A stretch of 64,000 nt of DNA from positions 18,735 through 82,734 of the forward strand of contig JACPWS010000011.1 of NCBI GenBank assembly GCA_016196925.1. The letters run 5' to 3'. Shown piece after piece: positions 45,154 to 55,020 of the stretch. The translations under genes were made by a program, and so were the position numbers. Origin of the DNA: Burkholderiales bacterium (GTDB lineage: Bacteria; Pseudomonadota; Gammaproteobacteria; Burkholderiales; Burkholderiaceae_D). How positions within the stretch are numbered: the stretch's first letter is position 1; every line of letters starts with the position of its first letter. The notes under the pieces are model-generated. The model saw only the letters and a program-made list of their open reading frames with translations. It was not told the DNA's origin and did not search any database.

Positions 45154-45621
45154 ATGAAAAACAAACGCGGGCAGCGCGGGTTTACCTTGCTGGAATTGCT
45201 GGTGGTGCTGGTGATTGCCGGCATGATGCTGGGCGTGGTCAGCTTTAACGCCATGCCCAGCGAGCGCCAGCGCCTGCAAGCCGATGCCCAGCGAATCGCG
45301 CTGCTGATGCAACTGGCGCGCGATGAAGCGATCGTGCGCAACCAGGCGGTCGCGTTTGAAGCCGATCAGTTTGGCTATCGCTTCCTGGTGCGCGAAGAGC
45401 GCGTCTGGACGCCGATCAAGGACGAGATGCTGCGCGAGCGCACGTTTGCGCTGGCGCCGGTGCAACTGGCGATCACTCAGCAAACCGCCGAGGCGGCGCC
45501 CACCATGCGTATCCTGTTCGGCCGCGAACCGGTCGACAAACCGTTTACCCTGACCATGCGCGCCGCCGACAGCAGCGTGACGCTGCACGCCGACGGTATC
45601 GGTCATTTTTCCGTGGAATAA
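45154..45621 (+). CDS. gspH: Type II secretion minor pseudopilin GspH
   Basis: A 155-residue minor pseudopilin: leader MKNKRGQRG, then FTLLELLVVLVIAGMMLGVV with Glu5. The C-terminal globular domain (DEMLRERTFALAPVQLA; RILFGREPV; HADGIGHFSVE) is typical of the GspH group. It lies 14 bp after gspG and one base before gspI, part of the pseudopilus tip complex set H-I-J-K. Confidence 0.92.
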   Translation: MKNKRGQRGFTLLELLVVLVIAGMMLGVVSFNAMPSERQRLQADAQRIALLMQLARDEAIVRNQAVAFEADQFGYRFLVREERVWTPIKDEMLRERTFALAPVQLAITQQTAEAAPTMRILFGREPVDKPFTLTMRAADSSVTLHADGIGHFSVE

Positions 45622-45622
45622 A

Positions 45623-46003
45623 ATGCGCCGCTCGTCCTCTCGTCATGCCGGTTTTACCTTGCTCGAAGTGCTGGTGGCGCTGGTCATCGTCGGCACCGCG
45701 CTCGGCGCCAGCTTGCGCGCGGTCGGCAGCCTGACGCAAAACAGCAATGACTTGCGCGCTTCCATGATGGCGACCTGGTCGGCCGAGAACCGGCTGGCGC
45801 AGATCCGACTGGCGCATGAATGGCCGGCCTTGGGCGAGCGCAATTTCGAATGTCCGCAGGGGGAATTGCATCTGGTCTGCGAAGAGCATGTGTTGGGTAC
45901 GCCCAACCCTTCGTTTCGCCGGGTAGAAGTATTTGTCCACGAAGCCGACAATCCGCAACGGCGCATCATCAAGCTGACCCAGGTGGTGCCAAATGGATTG
46001 TAA
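45623..46003 (+). CDS. gspI: Type II secretion minor pseudopilin GspI
   Basis: A 126-residue minor pseudopilin: leader MRRSSSRHAG, then FTLLEVLVALVIVGTALGAS. Later WSAENRLAQIRLAHEWPALG is the usual GspI segment and RRIIKLTQVV its last strand. Works with GspJ and GspK at the pseudopilus tip. Its stop overlaps the start region of gspJ. Confidence 0.94.
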   Translation: MRRSSSRHAGFTLLEVLVALVIVGTALGASLRAVGSLTQNSNDLRASMMATWSAENRLAQIRLAHEWPALGERNFECPQGELHLVCEEHVLGTPNPSFRRVEVFVHEADNPQRRIIKLTQVVPNGL

Positions 46004-46631
46004 TGCCATGCGAGCTAAAATCCAGACCGGGTTTACCCTGATCGAATTGCTGGTCGCCGTCACCATCCTGGCGATAGTCGCCGTACTCGGCTGGCGCGGC
46101 CTGGACGGCATCGTCAGGGCGCGCATAGGCTTGACCGCGGAGATGGAGCAGACGCGCGGCATACAACTGGCGTTCGCCCAACTGGAAAACGACTGCGCCC
46201 ATCTGGCAGACAGCGATTTGCTGGCAGGTCGCGACGGTTTGTCTGCGGCCGACTCGCGTTTGCTGATGATACGCACCGTATTCGATGAAAATCAGCCGAC
46301 CCGCTTGCAAGTGGTCGCGTACAGGGTGGTGGATGGGGTGCTGAGCCGGCGTGAATCCGACGCGACCCGCGATCTGGTGGCGCTCGATAAAGATTGGCTA
46401 AGCGCGATGAGTGAAGCCGATACCACGGCAAGCGTGCCTTTGCAAACCGAAGTCAATGCTTTCAATTTGCGCACCTGGAGCGAGGGCGAGGGCGCCTGGC
46501 GCATCGGTGGCAGCGAAGGGCCGGCAAAAAGCCAGGCCGGCGGCGGACAAAAAATTGGCCTGGAAGTGTCGCTGCAAATGCGCGGCCGCGAACAGGCGCT
46601 GACCAAAGTTTTCTTGCTGGGGGCGACATGA
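45993..46631 (+). CDS. gspJ: Type II secretion minor pseudopilin GspJ
   Basis: A 212-residue minor pseudopilin: leader ending QTG, then FTLIELLVAVTILAIVAVLG. ARIGLTAEMEQTRGIQLAFA and QLENDCAHLADSDL fit the GspJ family. Two starts are possible: ATG at 45993 (AGGTGG upstream) overlapping gspI by 11 bp, or ATG at 46008. Its end overlaps gspK by four bases. Confidence 0.93.
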   Translation: MDCNAMRAKIQTGFTLIELLVAVTILAIVAVLGWRGLDGIVRARIGLTAEMEQTRGIQLAFAQLENDCAHLADSDLLAGRDGLSAADSRLLMIRTVFDENQPTRLQVVAYRVVDGVLSRRESDATRDLVALDKDWLSAMSEADTTASVPLQTEVNAFNLRTWSEGEGAWRIGGSEGPAKSQAGGGQKIGLEVSLQMRGREQALTKVFLLGAT

Positions 46632-47608
46632 GCCCTGGCATGCGGCAACAGCGGTATCAGCGCGGCGTGGCGGTCATCACGGCGCTGCTGTTGACGACAT
46701 TGGCGATCACTATCGTCGCCAGCCTGTTCTGGCAACAGCAAGTGCAGGTGCGTTCGATAGAAAACCAGCGTCTGCAATTGCAAAAAAAATGGATCTTGCG
46801 TGGCGCCCTCGATTGGGCCCGTTTGATTTTGCGCGAAGATGCAAAACATTCTACTAATGAAGTCGATCATTTAGGCGAGCCTTGGGCCGTGGCCCTGGCG
46901 GAAACGCGGCTCGATCAATATGTGGAAAACGGCCGCGGCGATACCGAAGACAGCGATGCCAACCTGTCCGGCCAGATCAGCGATGCGCAGGCTCGCTACA
47001 ACCTGAATAATCTGGCGATAGACGGCGCGGTCGATCCGCGTGAAATGAAGGTATTCGCCCGCTTGCTGGCGAATCTGCGGATGGAGCCGGCCTTGGCGCA
47101 GGGCGTGGCTCTCAATATCGCCCGCACCCAAAAGAAAGCCGCCACACAAGGCGGTACGGGGATAGGAAATAAGCCAGCAGATCCGGCAACTCCTGAAGTA
47201 CAATTTCTTCGCTTCACCCAGGTTGACGATTTGCTGGCGATCGGCGGTTTTACGCCGGAAATGCTGTTGCGCCTGAAAAATTTTGTCACGGTATTGCCGC
47301 GCGCGACCAGCATCAATGTGAATACCACCACAGCAGAGGTATTGTCTGCCAGAATCGAAGGACTCAGCATGTCCGACGCGGCGATGATGACCGCCCGCCG
47401 CGATAGAGGGTATTTCAAGGACGTGGCGGATTTTAAGCAAAACTTTCCAGACAAGACGGCCGGCCTCGCCGATAAAGATGTTGCTATGTCCACGAATTTT
47501 TTCATCGTCAATGGAAAAGTTAGAATGAAACGTTCTACACTTGATGTGAATGCCTTGTTGGAGCGCAGCCAGTCAAGCATTAAAGTATTGTGGGTCCGAG
47601 AAAATTAG
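46628..47608 (+). CDS. gspK: Type II secretion minor pseudopilin GspK
   Basis: A 326-residue large minor pseudopilin. Leader ends QRG, then VAVITALLLTTLAITIVASL; as in other GspK proteins the Glu5 is absent. The big globular domain has DAQARYNLNNLAIDGAVDPR, FTQVDDLLAIGGFTPEMLLR and INVNTTTAEVLSARIEGL, the standard GspK motifs. It caps the pseudopilus. Confidence 0.95.
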   Translation: MSPGMRQQRYQRGVAVITALLLTTLAITIVASLFWQQQVQVRSIENQRLQLQKKWILRGALDWARLILREDAKHSTNEVDHLGEPWAVALAETRLDQYVENGRGDTEDSDANLSGQISDAQARYNLNNLAIDGAVDPREMKVFARLLANLRMEPALAQGVALNIARTQKKAATQGGTGIGNKPADPATPEVQFLRFTQVDDLLAIGGFTPEMLLRLKNFVTVLPRATSINVNTTTAEVLSARIEGLSMSDAAMMTARRDRGYFKDVADFKQNFPDKTAGLADKDVAMSTNFFIVNGKVRMKRSTLDVNALLERSQSSIKVLWVREN

Positions 47609-47623
47609 AATAAATAGATAAAC

Positions 47624-48877
47624 ATGGCGAGCACACTGTACATATCCCTGCCGTCCAGGGCGACGGCACAAACTCAGCCCGATTGGGCGGAGCAAACTTT
47701 GCCGTTTGCCTTGATCTCGGCCGAGGGCAGGCTGCAACAACAAGGTCAGCAGACCCTGGCCGAATTAAAAAATCTGGCGACGGGCGCACGTCAGCTGAGC
47801 CTGTTGCTGGCCGCCAGCGATGTCAGCTTGCTGACGGTCAAAGTGCCGCCGATGTCGGCCGCCAAATTCAAGAGCGCTTTGCCGAATTTACTGGAAGAGC
47901 AAATCATGGGCGATCCGGGCGACGCGATCATGGTCGCCACGCCGGTCGCAGAGGGGCTGAGTACGGCCGCGGTGGCGGATAAAGCCTGGCTGGAAACGCT
48001 GGCAATGCTGGTCAAAGACTGGCCGCTGCATAAAATTGCCGCCTATCCGGGGCAACTGGCGTTGGCTCCGGCAGAAGAGGCTGGCGCTGCGGTTGCCTGC
48101 ATCGAGGAAAAGCCGGATAGCCTTGAGCTGGTCTTGCGCCATGCGGCCGCTAACGGTCTAGGCCTGACGCTGGCCAAAGACGAGCGGGCGCAAGCGCTGC
48201 AAATGCTGGTTATGCTGGCGCCGCAGGCGCCGATCACGGTGTATGTGCCGGCGGCTGAACTCGAGACTTACCAACGCCTCGCCCAGGACATGGCAAACGC
48301 CGGGCAGCTGAGCTTGCAAGCCGGCAGCTGGCAGCAACGCACCGCCGGCCTGCAATTGCATACGCCTGACCTGATGTCCGGCATTGCCGCTATGCATAAG
48401 CCGACATTTGACTGGAATTTGTGGCGCTGGCCGCTGAGCTTGGCGATTGCTGCTGTGCTCGTCAATGTGGGCGGACTGAATTTCGAATGGTTCACCATGA
48501 AACGCGAGGCGAACAGCCTGAGCGAAGCGGTGATGCAGACGTATCGCAACAGCTTCCCCAAAGAGACTGTCATTCTCGATCCGTTGGTGCAGATGCTGCA
48601 AAAAGTCAGCGCCTCAAAACGATTGGCCGGGCAATCGGCATCGGACGATTTCGTGGTGTTGGCGGCCCAGTTTGCCCAGGTGTGGGAGCGCGTCATGGCT
48701 GGCAAGCCGGCCACGATCGCTTCGCTTGAATACAAGGAGCGCGCCTTGCTGGTTAAACTCAAATCCTCTGAGATCATTCCGCTCGAACAGTTACGCGCCG
48801 CACTGGCGGAACAAACTTTGGAACTGGCTACCTCGGCGGATGGCGTATTGCGGATCAAAGTGGGAGGGAAGCGCTGA
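47624..48877 (+). CDS. gspL: Type II secretion inner-membrane platform protein GspL
   Basis: A 417-residue bitopic protein. The cytoplasmic actin-like domain occupies residues 1-265 and binds GspE; EEQIMGDPGDAIMV is near residue 90. One membrane helix (WRWPLSLAIAAVLVNVGGLN) is near 270-290, followed by a periplasmic ferredoxin-like domain. It overlaps gspM by one base (TGATG), as the two proteins assemble together. Confidence 0.93.
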   Translation: MASTLYISLPSRATAQTQPDWAEQTLPFALISAEGRLQQQGQQTLAELKNLATGARQLSLLLAASDVSLLTVKVPPMSAAKFKSALPNLLEEQIMGDPGDAIMVATPVAEGLSTAAVADKAWLETLAMLVKDWPLHKIAAYPGQLALAPAEEAGAAVACIEEKPDSLELVLRHAAANGLGLTLAKDERAQALQMLVMLAPQAPITVYVPAAELETYQRLAQDMANAGQLSLQAGSWQQRTAGLQLHTPDLMSGIAAMHKPTFDWNLWRWPLSLAIAAVLVNVGGLNFEWFTMKREANSLSEAVMQTYRNSFPKETVILDPLVQMLQKVSASKRLAGQSASDDFVVLAAQFAQVWERVMAGKPATIASLEYKERALLVKLKSSEIIPLEQLRAALAEQTLELATSADGVLRIKVGGKR

Positions 48878-49377
48878 TGTTAAAGCAAATGACTGAACTC
48901 TGGAACGGATACTGGCAGCAACGCGATCAACGTGAACGCCGCATGTTGTCGGCCGCTGCCGCCTTTATCGTCCTGAGCCTGATTTATCTGCTCGTGCTGA
49001 ATCCGGCCCTGAGCGGCCGCACTCAGCTACAAAACAAGATTCCCCTATTGCGCCAGCAAGTGGCTGAGATGGCGGCCTTGAGTACGCAGCAGGCCCAGCT
49101 GGCGGCCAGCCTGTCCGAACTGGTCACCCCGATTTCGCGGGAGCAGGTCGACACTTCGCTGACGCGGCGCGGCGTTAAATCGCAAGCTTTAGCGGTGTCG
49201 GATGATATTGTGCGCTTGCAAATTCTATCGGTGAACTATAGCGATCTGATGGAATGGCTGGTCGAGATGCAGAAAGCTTCTCGCCTGACGGTAGAAGAAG
49301 CGCGCGTCACTGCGCTGCCGGAAAAAGGGCAGGTCAGCGTCAGCCTGACGCTGAAACAACAGAGGAATGCGTCCTGA
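48877..49377 (+). CDS. gspM: Type II secretion platform protein GspM
   Basis: A 166-residue bitopic protein: cytoplasmic start (WNGYWQQRDQRERRMLSAAA), one helix (FIVLSLIYLLVLNPAL), coiled coil (QLQNKIPLLRQQVAEMAALS) and a small periplasmic domain. The pattern and place between gspL and gspN identify it; sequence conservation in this family is low. Confidence 0.92.
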   Translation: MLKQMTELWNGYWQQRDQRERRMLSAAAAFIVLSLIYLLVLNPALSGRTQLQNKIPLLRQQVAEMAALSTQQAQLAASLSELVTPISREQVDTSLTRRGVKSQALAVSDDIVRLQILSVNYSDLMEWLVEMQKASRLTVEEARVTALPEKGQVSVSLTLKQQRNAS

Positions 49378-49379
49378 GC

Positions 49380-50171
49380 ATGGTTGCGGTTAGGCTCGTC
49401 ACGCGCCGTCTGAGCTGGATGCTGGCGGCGGTGTGCAGTGTGCTGTTGACGGTTTTGTTGTTTTTGCCGGCCAGTTGGGTAGGCTTGCTGGTGGAGCGGC
49501 AAAGCCAGGGCAGGATCAGCCTGGGCGATGTGCAGGGCACATTCTGGCGGGGATCCGCTTTTGTCGGTGCGGCCGCCAGAAGCGACGGCCCGGTGACACC
49601 TTTATTTGCCGGTCGTTTTTCCTGGAAGATATCGCCGCTGATTTTGCTGGGGCAGCTTGATGTTGAACTCGATAATCCTGCTTCCTTGTCGCCGGCGGTC
49701 AAGCTGAATGGCAATCTGACGCAATGGCAAATGAGTCCGGCGGAGCTGGCTTTGCCGCCTGAACGCCTGCAGGGCTTGGGCGCGCCGTTAAATACTATAG
49801 GCCCTTCCGGACGATTGCATCTGGCATGGGATGGTCTACAGTTTACGCGGCAGGCAGGCGGTCTGGATTTGACCGGGAATATGCGGCTGGAATTGGCGGA
49901 AATGGCGTCGCGCCTGTCGCCGGTCAAACCGCTGGGCACTTATAGGCTGGCCCTGGACTGGAAAGGGCCAGCGGCGGATATCTCCCTGATCACCATCAAG
50001 GGGCCGATGTTATTGAGTGGCACAGGTAATTTGCAGGGAGGGCATTTGCAGTTTTCCGGCAAGGCATGGGCACAGGCAGGGCAAGAAGACAGGTTGGCAA
50101 ATTTACTTAATTTGCTGGGACAGCGCCGCAGAGACGGCCAACAGGATGTAATCGCACTAGAGTTCAAATGA
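49380..50171 (+). CDS. gspN: Type II secretion protein GspN
   Basis: A 263-residue protein from MVAVRLVTRR. One N-terminal membrane helix (MLAAVCSVLLTVLLFLPASW), then a periplasmic domain with GRISLGDVQGTFWRGSAFV and GRLHLAWDGLQFTRQAGGLD, characteristic of GspN. Its role in secretion is accessory and not essential in several species. ATGA overlap with gspD at 50168-50171. Confidence 0.92.
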   Translation: MVAVRLVTRRLSWMLAAVCSVLLTVLLFLPASWVGLLVERQSQGRISLGDVQGTFWRGSAFVGAAARSDGPVTPLFAGRFSWKISPLILLGQLDVELDNPASLSPAVKLNGNLTQWQMSPAELALPPERLQGLGAPLNTIGPSGRLHLAWDGLQFTRQAGGLDLTGNMRLELAEMASRLSPVKPLGTYRLALDWKGPAADISLITIKGPMLLSGTGNLQGGHLQFSGKAWAQAGQEDRLANLLNLLGQRRRDGQQDVIALEFK

Positions 50172-52351
50172 AAACATATCCATCGAAAAACAGGGCAGCC
50201 ATGAACCGTACTACTGTGTTGGGGACCACCTTCGGCAAACCGATCCGGCAGCAGTTATCTGCATTGACCAGTGTCGCCGTACTGAGTGCGGGCTGCTTGT
50301 TCGCCACTGCCGCTCTGGCGCAAACACCCGCGCAAAATACGGCGGAACTGAATTTCGTCGGCGCCGACATTGAATCGGTTGTAAAGGCTATTGGCCATTA
50401 CACCGGCACTACTTTCATCATCGATCCGCGCGTCAAAGGGCAGATCAATCTGGTGTCTGAAAAACCGCTGACCAAAGAGCAGGCTTTCCGCCTGTTGACG
50501 TCTACCTTGCGTTTGCAAGGCTATGCAGTCGTCAGTGGCGACGGTTATACCAAGGTGGTGCCGGAAGCGGATGCCAAGCTGCAAGCCGGACCTACCCAGA
50601 GCGTGCCGGCGGAAAAAGGGGAAACGGTCAAGGGTGATCAGGTCGCGACCCAGATTTATAAACTCAACTATGAATCCGCCATGAACATCGTGCCGGTGTT
50701 GCGGCCGCTGATTTCGCCGAACAATACCGTCAATGCCAATCCTGGCAATAATTCCATCGTCATCACCGACTATGCCGACAACCTGAAGCGGCTCGGCAAG
50801 ATCATCGCCGCGCTGGATGCGCCGGCCGCAGCGGATCTGGACGTGATCCCGGTCAAACATGCGATTGCCGCCGATCTGGCAACCATGGTGAGCCGGCTGG
50901 CCGATGGCACCAATGCGCCTACCGATTCCGGCCGCACCATACTGATGGCTGATTCGCGCACGAATTCGATTTTGCTGAAAGCGCCTTCGATGGCGCGCGC
51001 CAATCTGGTCAAATCGCTGATCGCCAAGCTCGATCAGCCTACCGTCTTGCCCGGCAATGTGCACGTGGTGTATCTGAAAAACGCCGAAGCGATCAAGCTG
51101 GCGCAGACTCTGCGCTCTATCGTCAGCAGCGACAGCGCACTGCCGGCTAGCTCACCCTCCAACCTTTCCGGCGTAGGAAGCGTGGCGACCGGGACGAATA
51201 GTCCGATTGCCTCCGCCAATCCCGGCGCCGGCATGGCTGCTTCCTCTTTCTCGTCCGGCGGCGCTCTGGGAAGCGGTGGTGCGGCAGGTTTTATCCAGGC
51301 CGATGCGGCGACCAATACCCTGATCATTACCGCCAGCGAGACTGTCTATCGCAATTTGCGCACGGTGATCGATCAACTCGATGCGCGCCGGGCTCAGGTC
51401 TATGTGGAAGCCTTGATCGTTGAAATTAAGGCGAACAAGGAAAACGATTTCGGGATTCAATGGCTAGGCCTGTCCGGCGATAAAAATAGCGATTACCGGG
51501 TTGGCGGCGGTACTTCGTTTTCCAGTGCCGGAGATAATCTTTTGAGTTTGGCGGCGGGTAATGACAAGGCCAAGGGTTCGGTCTTGCCGGGCAATGGCTT
51601 AACTCTCGGACTCTTTAGACAGGTCAGTGGACAGCTTGGACTCGGCGCGCTGGCGCATGCGGTCGAGGCCAACGGTAATGGGAAAATTCTGTCTATCCCG
51701 ACCCTGATCACGCTCGATAACGAAGAAGCGAAAATCGTCGTTGGTCAGAACGTCCCCTTCATTACCGGGCAATATGCGACTGCCGCCTCGGCAGGCGGTA
51801 GCGCCGGCGTGAATCCATTCACGACAGTGGAGCGCAAGGACGTCGGTTTACAATTGAAAGTGAAGCCGCAGATTTCCGAAGGCGGCACGGTCAAGATGGC
51901 AATCTACCAGGAAGTTTCTAATGTCGATGCGAAGTCGATCAACGCTGCCGGACTGATCACGAATAAAAGCGTGATTGAATCCAATGTACTGGTGGACGAT
52001 GGGCAGATCATCGCCTTGGGCGGCTTGATGAAGGATTCCGTCGATGATTCAGCCGAAGGGGTGCCGCTCTTGAGCGACATTCCGGTATTGGGCAACCTGT
52101 TTAAGTACGAAACCAAGACGCACGGCAAAAGCAGTCTGATGATTTTCATCCGGCCGATCGTGATCCGCAATGCCGAACAAAGTGGCGATGTCTCTCTCGA
52201 TCGTTACGACTATATGCGCACGCAGATCGCACCGACTAAAGAGGGTGGGGTTCAGACCTTGTTGCCGACTCTTGAAAAAGGCAAGTTGATGGCAACCCCG
52301 TCGGCTATCCCGCCCGGCAAATTCAATGCAGATGACAAGGGGAATAAATAG
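50168..52351 (+). CDS. gspD: Type II secretion outer-membrane secretin GspD
   Basis: A 727-residue secretin. After a signal peptide (cleavage near AALAQ, residue 51) come N0 (LNFVGADIESVVKAIGHYTG), N1-N3 repeats (IYKLNYESAMNIVPVLRPLI; PVKHAIAADLATMVSRLADG; VVYLKNAEAIKLAQTLRSIV), a Gly/Ser-rich insertion near 320-370, and the secretin domain (VYVEALIVEIKANKENDFGI; VGQNVPFITG; LIALGGLM-like IIALGGLMKDSVDD; GVPLLSDIPVLGNLFKYETK). A complete outer-membrane channel. There is no separate pilotin gene here. Confidence 0.97.
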   Translation: MKTYPSKNRAAMNRTTVLGTTFGKPIRQQLSALTSVAVLSAGCLFATAALAQTPAQNTAELNFVGADIESVVKAIGHYTGTTFIIDPRVKGQINLVSEKPLTKEQAFRLLTSTLRLQGYAVVSGDGYTKVVPEADAKLQAGPTQSVPAEKGETVKGDQVATQIYKLNYESAMNIVPVLRPLISPNNTVNANPGNNSIVITDYADNLKRLGKIIAALDAPAAADLDVIPVKHAIAADLATMVSRLADGTNAPTDSGRTILMADSRTNSILLKAPSMARANLVKSLIAKLDQPTVLPGNVHVVYLKNAEAIKLAQTLRSIVSSDSALPASSPSNLSGVGSVATGTNSPIASANPGAGMAASSFSSGGALGSGGAAGFIQADAATNTLIITASETVYRNLRTVIDQLDARRAQVYVEALIVEIKANKENDFGIQWLGLSGDKNSDYRVGGGTSFSSAGDNLLSLAAGNDKAKGSVLPGNGLTLGLFRQVSGQLGLGALAHAVEANGNGKILSIPTLITLDNEEAKIVVGQNVPFITGQYATAASAGGSAGVNPFTTVERKDVGLQLKVKPQISEGGTVKMAIYQEVSNVDAKSINAAGLITNKSVIESNVLVDDGQIIALGGLMKDSVDDSAEGVPLLSDIPVLGNLFKYETKTHGKSSLMIFIRPIVIRNAEQSGDVSLDRYDYMRTQIAPTKEGGVQTLLPTLEKGKLMATPSAIPPGKFNADDKGNK

Positions 52352-52354
52352 TCT

Positions 52355-53785
52355 ATGCGAGAGAACCGATTATTGCCGTATGCGTTTGCACGCGACTTTT
52401 CTGTGCTGGCCAGTCGCGATACGGCGGTCCCTGCCGATCCTGTTGAGCTGACGGTGTCCGCCAAGACGGCGCCAACCGCCATCGCTGAAGCCGGCCGCCG
52501 GTTTGGTAAGCTGAAATTAACCGTATTGCCGCATGCAGAGTTAGAGCAAGTGATCGCTAAAGCCTACGCCGGATCCGGCGGCGACGCGGCCGATGTGGTC
52601 GGCGAAGTCGAATCCGATCTCGACCTCGCCAAGCTGATGTTGGACATGCCTGCGGTGGAAGATTTGCTGGAATCGGCCGACGATGCGCCGGTGATACGCA
52701 TGATCAATGCCCTGCTGACGCAGGCTTTGCGCGACGGCGCGTCGGATATTCATATCGAACCGTTCGAACAGATTTCGGTGGTGCGTTTCCGCGTCGACGG
52801 CTCGCTGCGCGACATCGTCCGGCCGAAAAAAGCGATCCACGCCTCGCTGATTTCGCGCATCAAGATCATGGCCCAGCTCGACATCGCCGAAAAGCGTTTG
52901 CCGCAAGATGGCCGCATTACCCTGCGCATAGGCGGCAAGCCGGTCGATGTGCGCGTTTCCACCTTGCCGACCGGGCATGGCGAGCGCGCCGTATTGCGTT
53001 TGCTGGACAAGGAAGCCGGGCGTCTCGATCTGAGTAATTTGGGCATGAGCGACGATGTACTGCAGCAATTCGATAAACTGATTGCGCAGCCGCATGGCAT
53101 CGTGCTGGTGACCGGGCCGACCGGCTCCGGTAAAACCACCACCTTGTATGCAGCCTTGTCGCGCGTGAACGCCGGTACCACCAATATCCTGACAGTCGAA
53201 GACCCGATCGAATATGAGCTGCCGGGCGTCGGGCAGACCCAGGTCAATTCCCGTATCGACATGACGTTCGCCAAGGCTTTGCGTGCGATTTTGCGGCAGG
53301 ACCCGGATGTCATCATGATCGGTGAAATCCGCGACCTGGAAACTGCGCAGATCGCGGTGCAGGCGTCGCTGACCGGCCATCTGGTGCTGGCGACCCTGCA
53401 TACCAACGACTCGGCGGCGGCGGTGACGCGTCTGCTGGATATGGGCATAGAACCGTTTTTGTTGTCGTCGTCTTTGCTCGGCGCGGTTGCGCAAAGGTTG
53501 GTGCGCAAGCTGTGTAATCATTGCAAGCGCGAAGACGGGGGGCAGTGGCATGCGGTTGGTTGCGAGCACTGCGGACATACCGGCTATCAGGGGCGGGTCG
53601 GCGTCTATGAGTTATTGCTGACCACGGAAGAAATCCGGGCGCAAATCCATCATCAGGCGGCCGAAGCCGAAATCCGGGTCACCGCTCAGCGCAACGGCAT
53701 GCGCACCATGCGCGAAGACGGCGAACGCTGGCTGCAGGCCGGCGTGACTACGCCGGAAGAGCTTTTGCGCGTCACCAAGGAATAA
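52355..53785 (+). CDS. gspE: Type II secretion ATPase GspE
   Basis: A 476-residue traffic ATPase. DIHIEPFEQISVVRFRVDGS starts the catalytic part; Walker A is GIVLVTGPTGSGKTTTLYAA near residue 255, Asp box ILTVEDPIEYELPGVGQTQV, Walker B LRQDPDVIMIGEIRDLETAQ and His box TGHLVLATLHTNDS. The zinc-binding module has its two CxxC pairs (CNHC and CEHC), but only 12 residues lie between them, far fewer than the roughly 30 usual in GspE. It powers pseudopilus assembly through GspL. Confidence 0.96.
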   Translation: MRENRLLPYAFARDFSVLASRDTAVPADPVELTVSAKTAPTAIAEAGRRFGKLKLTVLPHAELEQVIAKAYAGSGGDAADVVGEVESDLDLAKLMLDMPAVEDLLESADDAPVIRMINALLTQALRDGASDIHIEPFEQISVVRFRVDGSLRDIVRPKKAIHASLISRIKIMAQLDIAEKRLPQDGRITLRIGGKPVDVRVSTLPTGHGERAVLRLLDKEAGRLDLSNLGMSDDVLQQFDKLIAQPHGIVLVTGPTGSGKTTTLYAALSRVNAGTTNILTVEDPIEYELPGVGQTQVNSRIDMTFAKALRAILRQDPDVIMIGEIRDLETAQIAVQASLTGHLVLATLHTNDSAAAVTRLLDMGIEPFLLSSSLLGAVAQRLVRKLCNHCKREDGGQWHAVGCEHCGHTGYQGRVGVYELLLTTEEIRAQIHHQAAEAEIRVTAQRNGMRTMREDGERWLQAGVTTPEELLRVTKE

Positions 53786-53788
53786 GCC

Positions 53789-55009
53789 GTGCCAGCATTC
53801 CGATACGAAGCGGTCGATAGCACCGGCCAGAGCAGCAAGGGTGTATTGAGCGCCGACAGCGCCAGGGCTGCACGCGGTGATCTGCGCGCGCAAGGTCTGG
53901 TGCCGGTGACGGTGGAAGCGATCAACAATCAGCTGGATGCGGACGGCAAAAAGAAGCGAGCCTTATTTGGCGATCATTTATCGAACGTCGAACTGGCCTT
54001 GTTCACGCGTCAGCTGGCCAGCTTGCTGGAAGCCGGTTTGCCGCTCGAACAATCCTTGTCCGCGTTGCTGGAGCAGGCAGAGCGTCCGTATATCCGCGAC
54101 CTGATCGCGTCCATACGTTCGGAAGTGACGGCAGGCGCCGCCTTGTCGGATGCGCTGAAGCAGCACCCCAACGATTTTGTCGATATCTATTGCGCACTGG
54201 TCGCGTCTGGCGAACAGATCGGCCATTTGTCGCATGTGCTATCGCGCCTGGCCGACTATATAGAAAGACGCAACGCCTTGGTGCAGAAGGTCAAACTGGC
54301 GTTTACCTATCCCGCCATCGTGACGGTGGTGGCATTCGCTATCGTGATTTTTTTGCTGACCTATGTGGTGCCGCAGATCGTTTCGGTATTTGCCAATACC
54401 AAGCAAAAATTGCCGTTTTTAACCGTGATGATGCTGGCCATTTCCGATTTTGTCCGCAGTTACGGGTGGTTGGTTGCGCTGCTGCTGGCTGCCGCTTTTT
54501 CTGTATGGCGCCTTGCGCTGAAGAATCCTGAAGTCAAGATGCGCTGGCATACCTGGTTGTTGACGGCGCCTTTGTACGGCAAATTTGAACGTAGTCTGAA
54601 CACGGCGCGTTTTGCCAGTACCCTGGCGATAACTACCGGATCCGGTGTCCCCATCTTGCGTGCTTTGCAGACCAGTCGCGAGACGTTGTCGAATATGGCG
54701 ATGCGGGCCCAGGTCGAAGACGCCACTGCCAGCGTGCGAGAAGGTGTTGGCTTGGCGCGTGCGCTGTCGGCGCACAAGCATTTTCCGCCGATGCTGATTC
54801 ACATGATACGCGCCGGCGAGGTCACGGGTGAGTTGCCGGCCATGCTGGAGCGGGCGTCCAACGCGCAAGAACAAGATCTGGAGCGCCGGGCGCTGACTAT
54901 CGCCGGCCTGCTGGAACCGGCACTGATTTTAGCCATGGGCGTGGTGGTGTTGCTTATCGTGTTGGCGGTGTTGATGCCCATTATCGAAATTAATCAGCTG
55001 GTACGCTGA
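53789..55009 (+). CDS. gspF: Type II secretion inner-membrane protein GspF
   Basis: A 406-residue polytopic protein, GTG start three bases after gspE. Starts PAFRYEAVDSTGQSSKGVLS; two GspF/PilC repeats follow: LALFTRQLASLLEAGLPLEQ with YIERRNALVQKVKLAFTYPA, and RFASTLAITTGSGVPILRAL with PPMLIHMIRAGEVTGELPAM. Three membrane helices, the last ALILAMGVVVLLIVLAVLMP. Forms the platform core. Confidence 0.97.
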   Translation: MPAFRYEAVDSTGQSSKGVLSADSARAARGDLRAQGLVPVTVEAINNQLDADGKKKRALFGDHLSNVELALFTRQLASLLEAGLPLEQSLSALLEQAERPYIRDLIASIRSEVTAGAALSDALKQHPNDFVDIYCALVASGEQIGHLSHVLSRLADYIERRNALVQKVKLAFTYPAIVTVVAFAIVIFLLTYVVPQIVSVFANTKQKLPFLTVMMLAISDFVRSYGWLVALLLAAAFSVWRLALKNPEVKMRWHTWLLTAPLYGKFERSLNTARFASTLAITTGSGVPILRALQTSRETLSNMAMRAQVEDATASVREGVGLARALSAHKHFPPMLIHMIRAGEVTGELPAMLERASNAQEQDLERRALTIAGLLEPALILAMGVVVLLIVLAVLMPIIEINQLVR

Positions 55010-55020
55010 TAAGGAACAAC

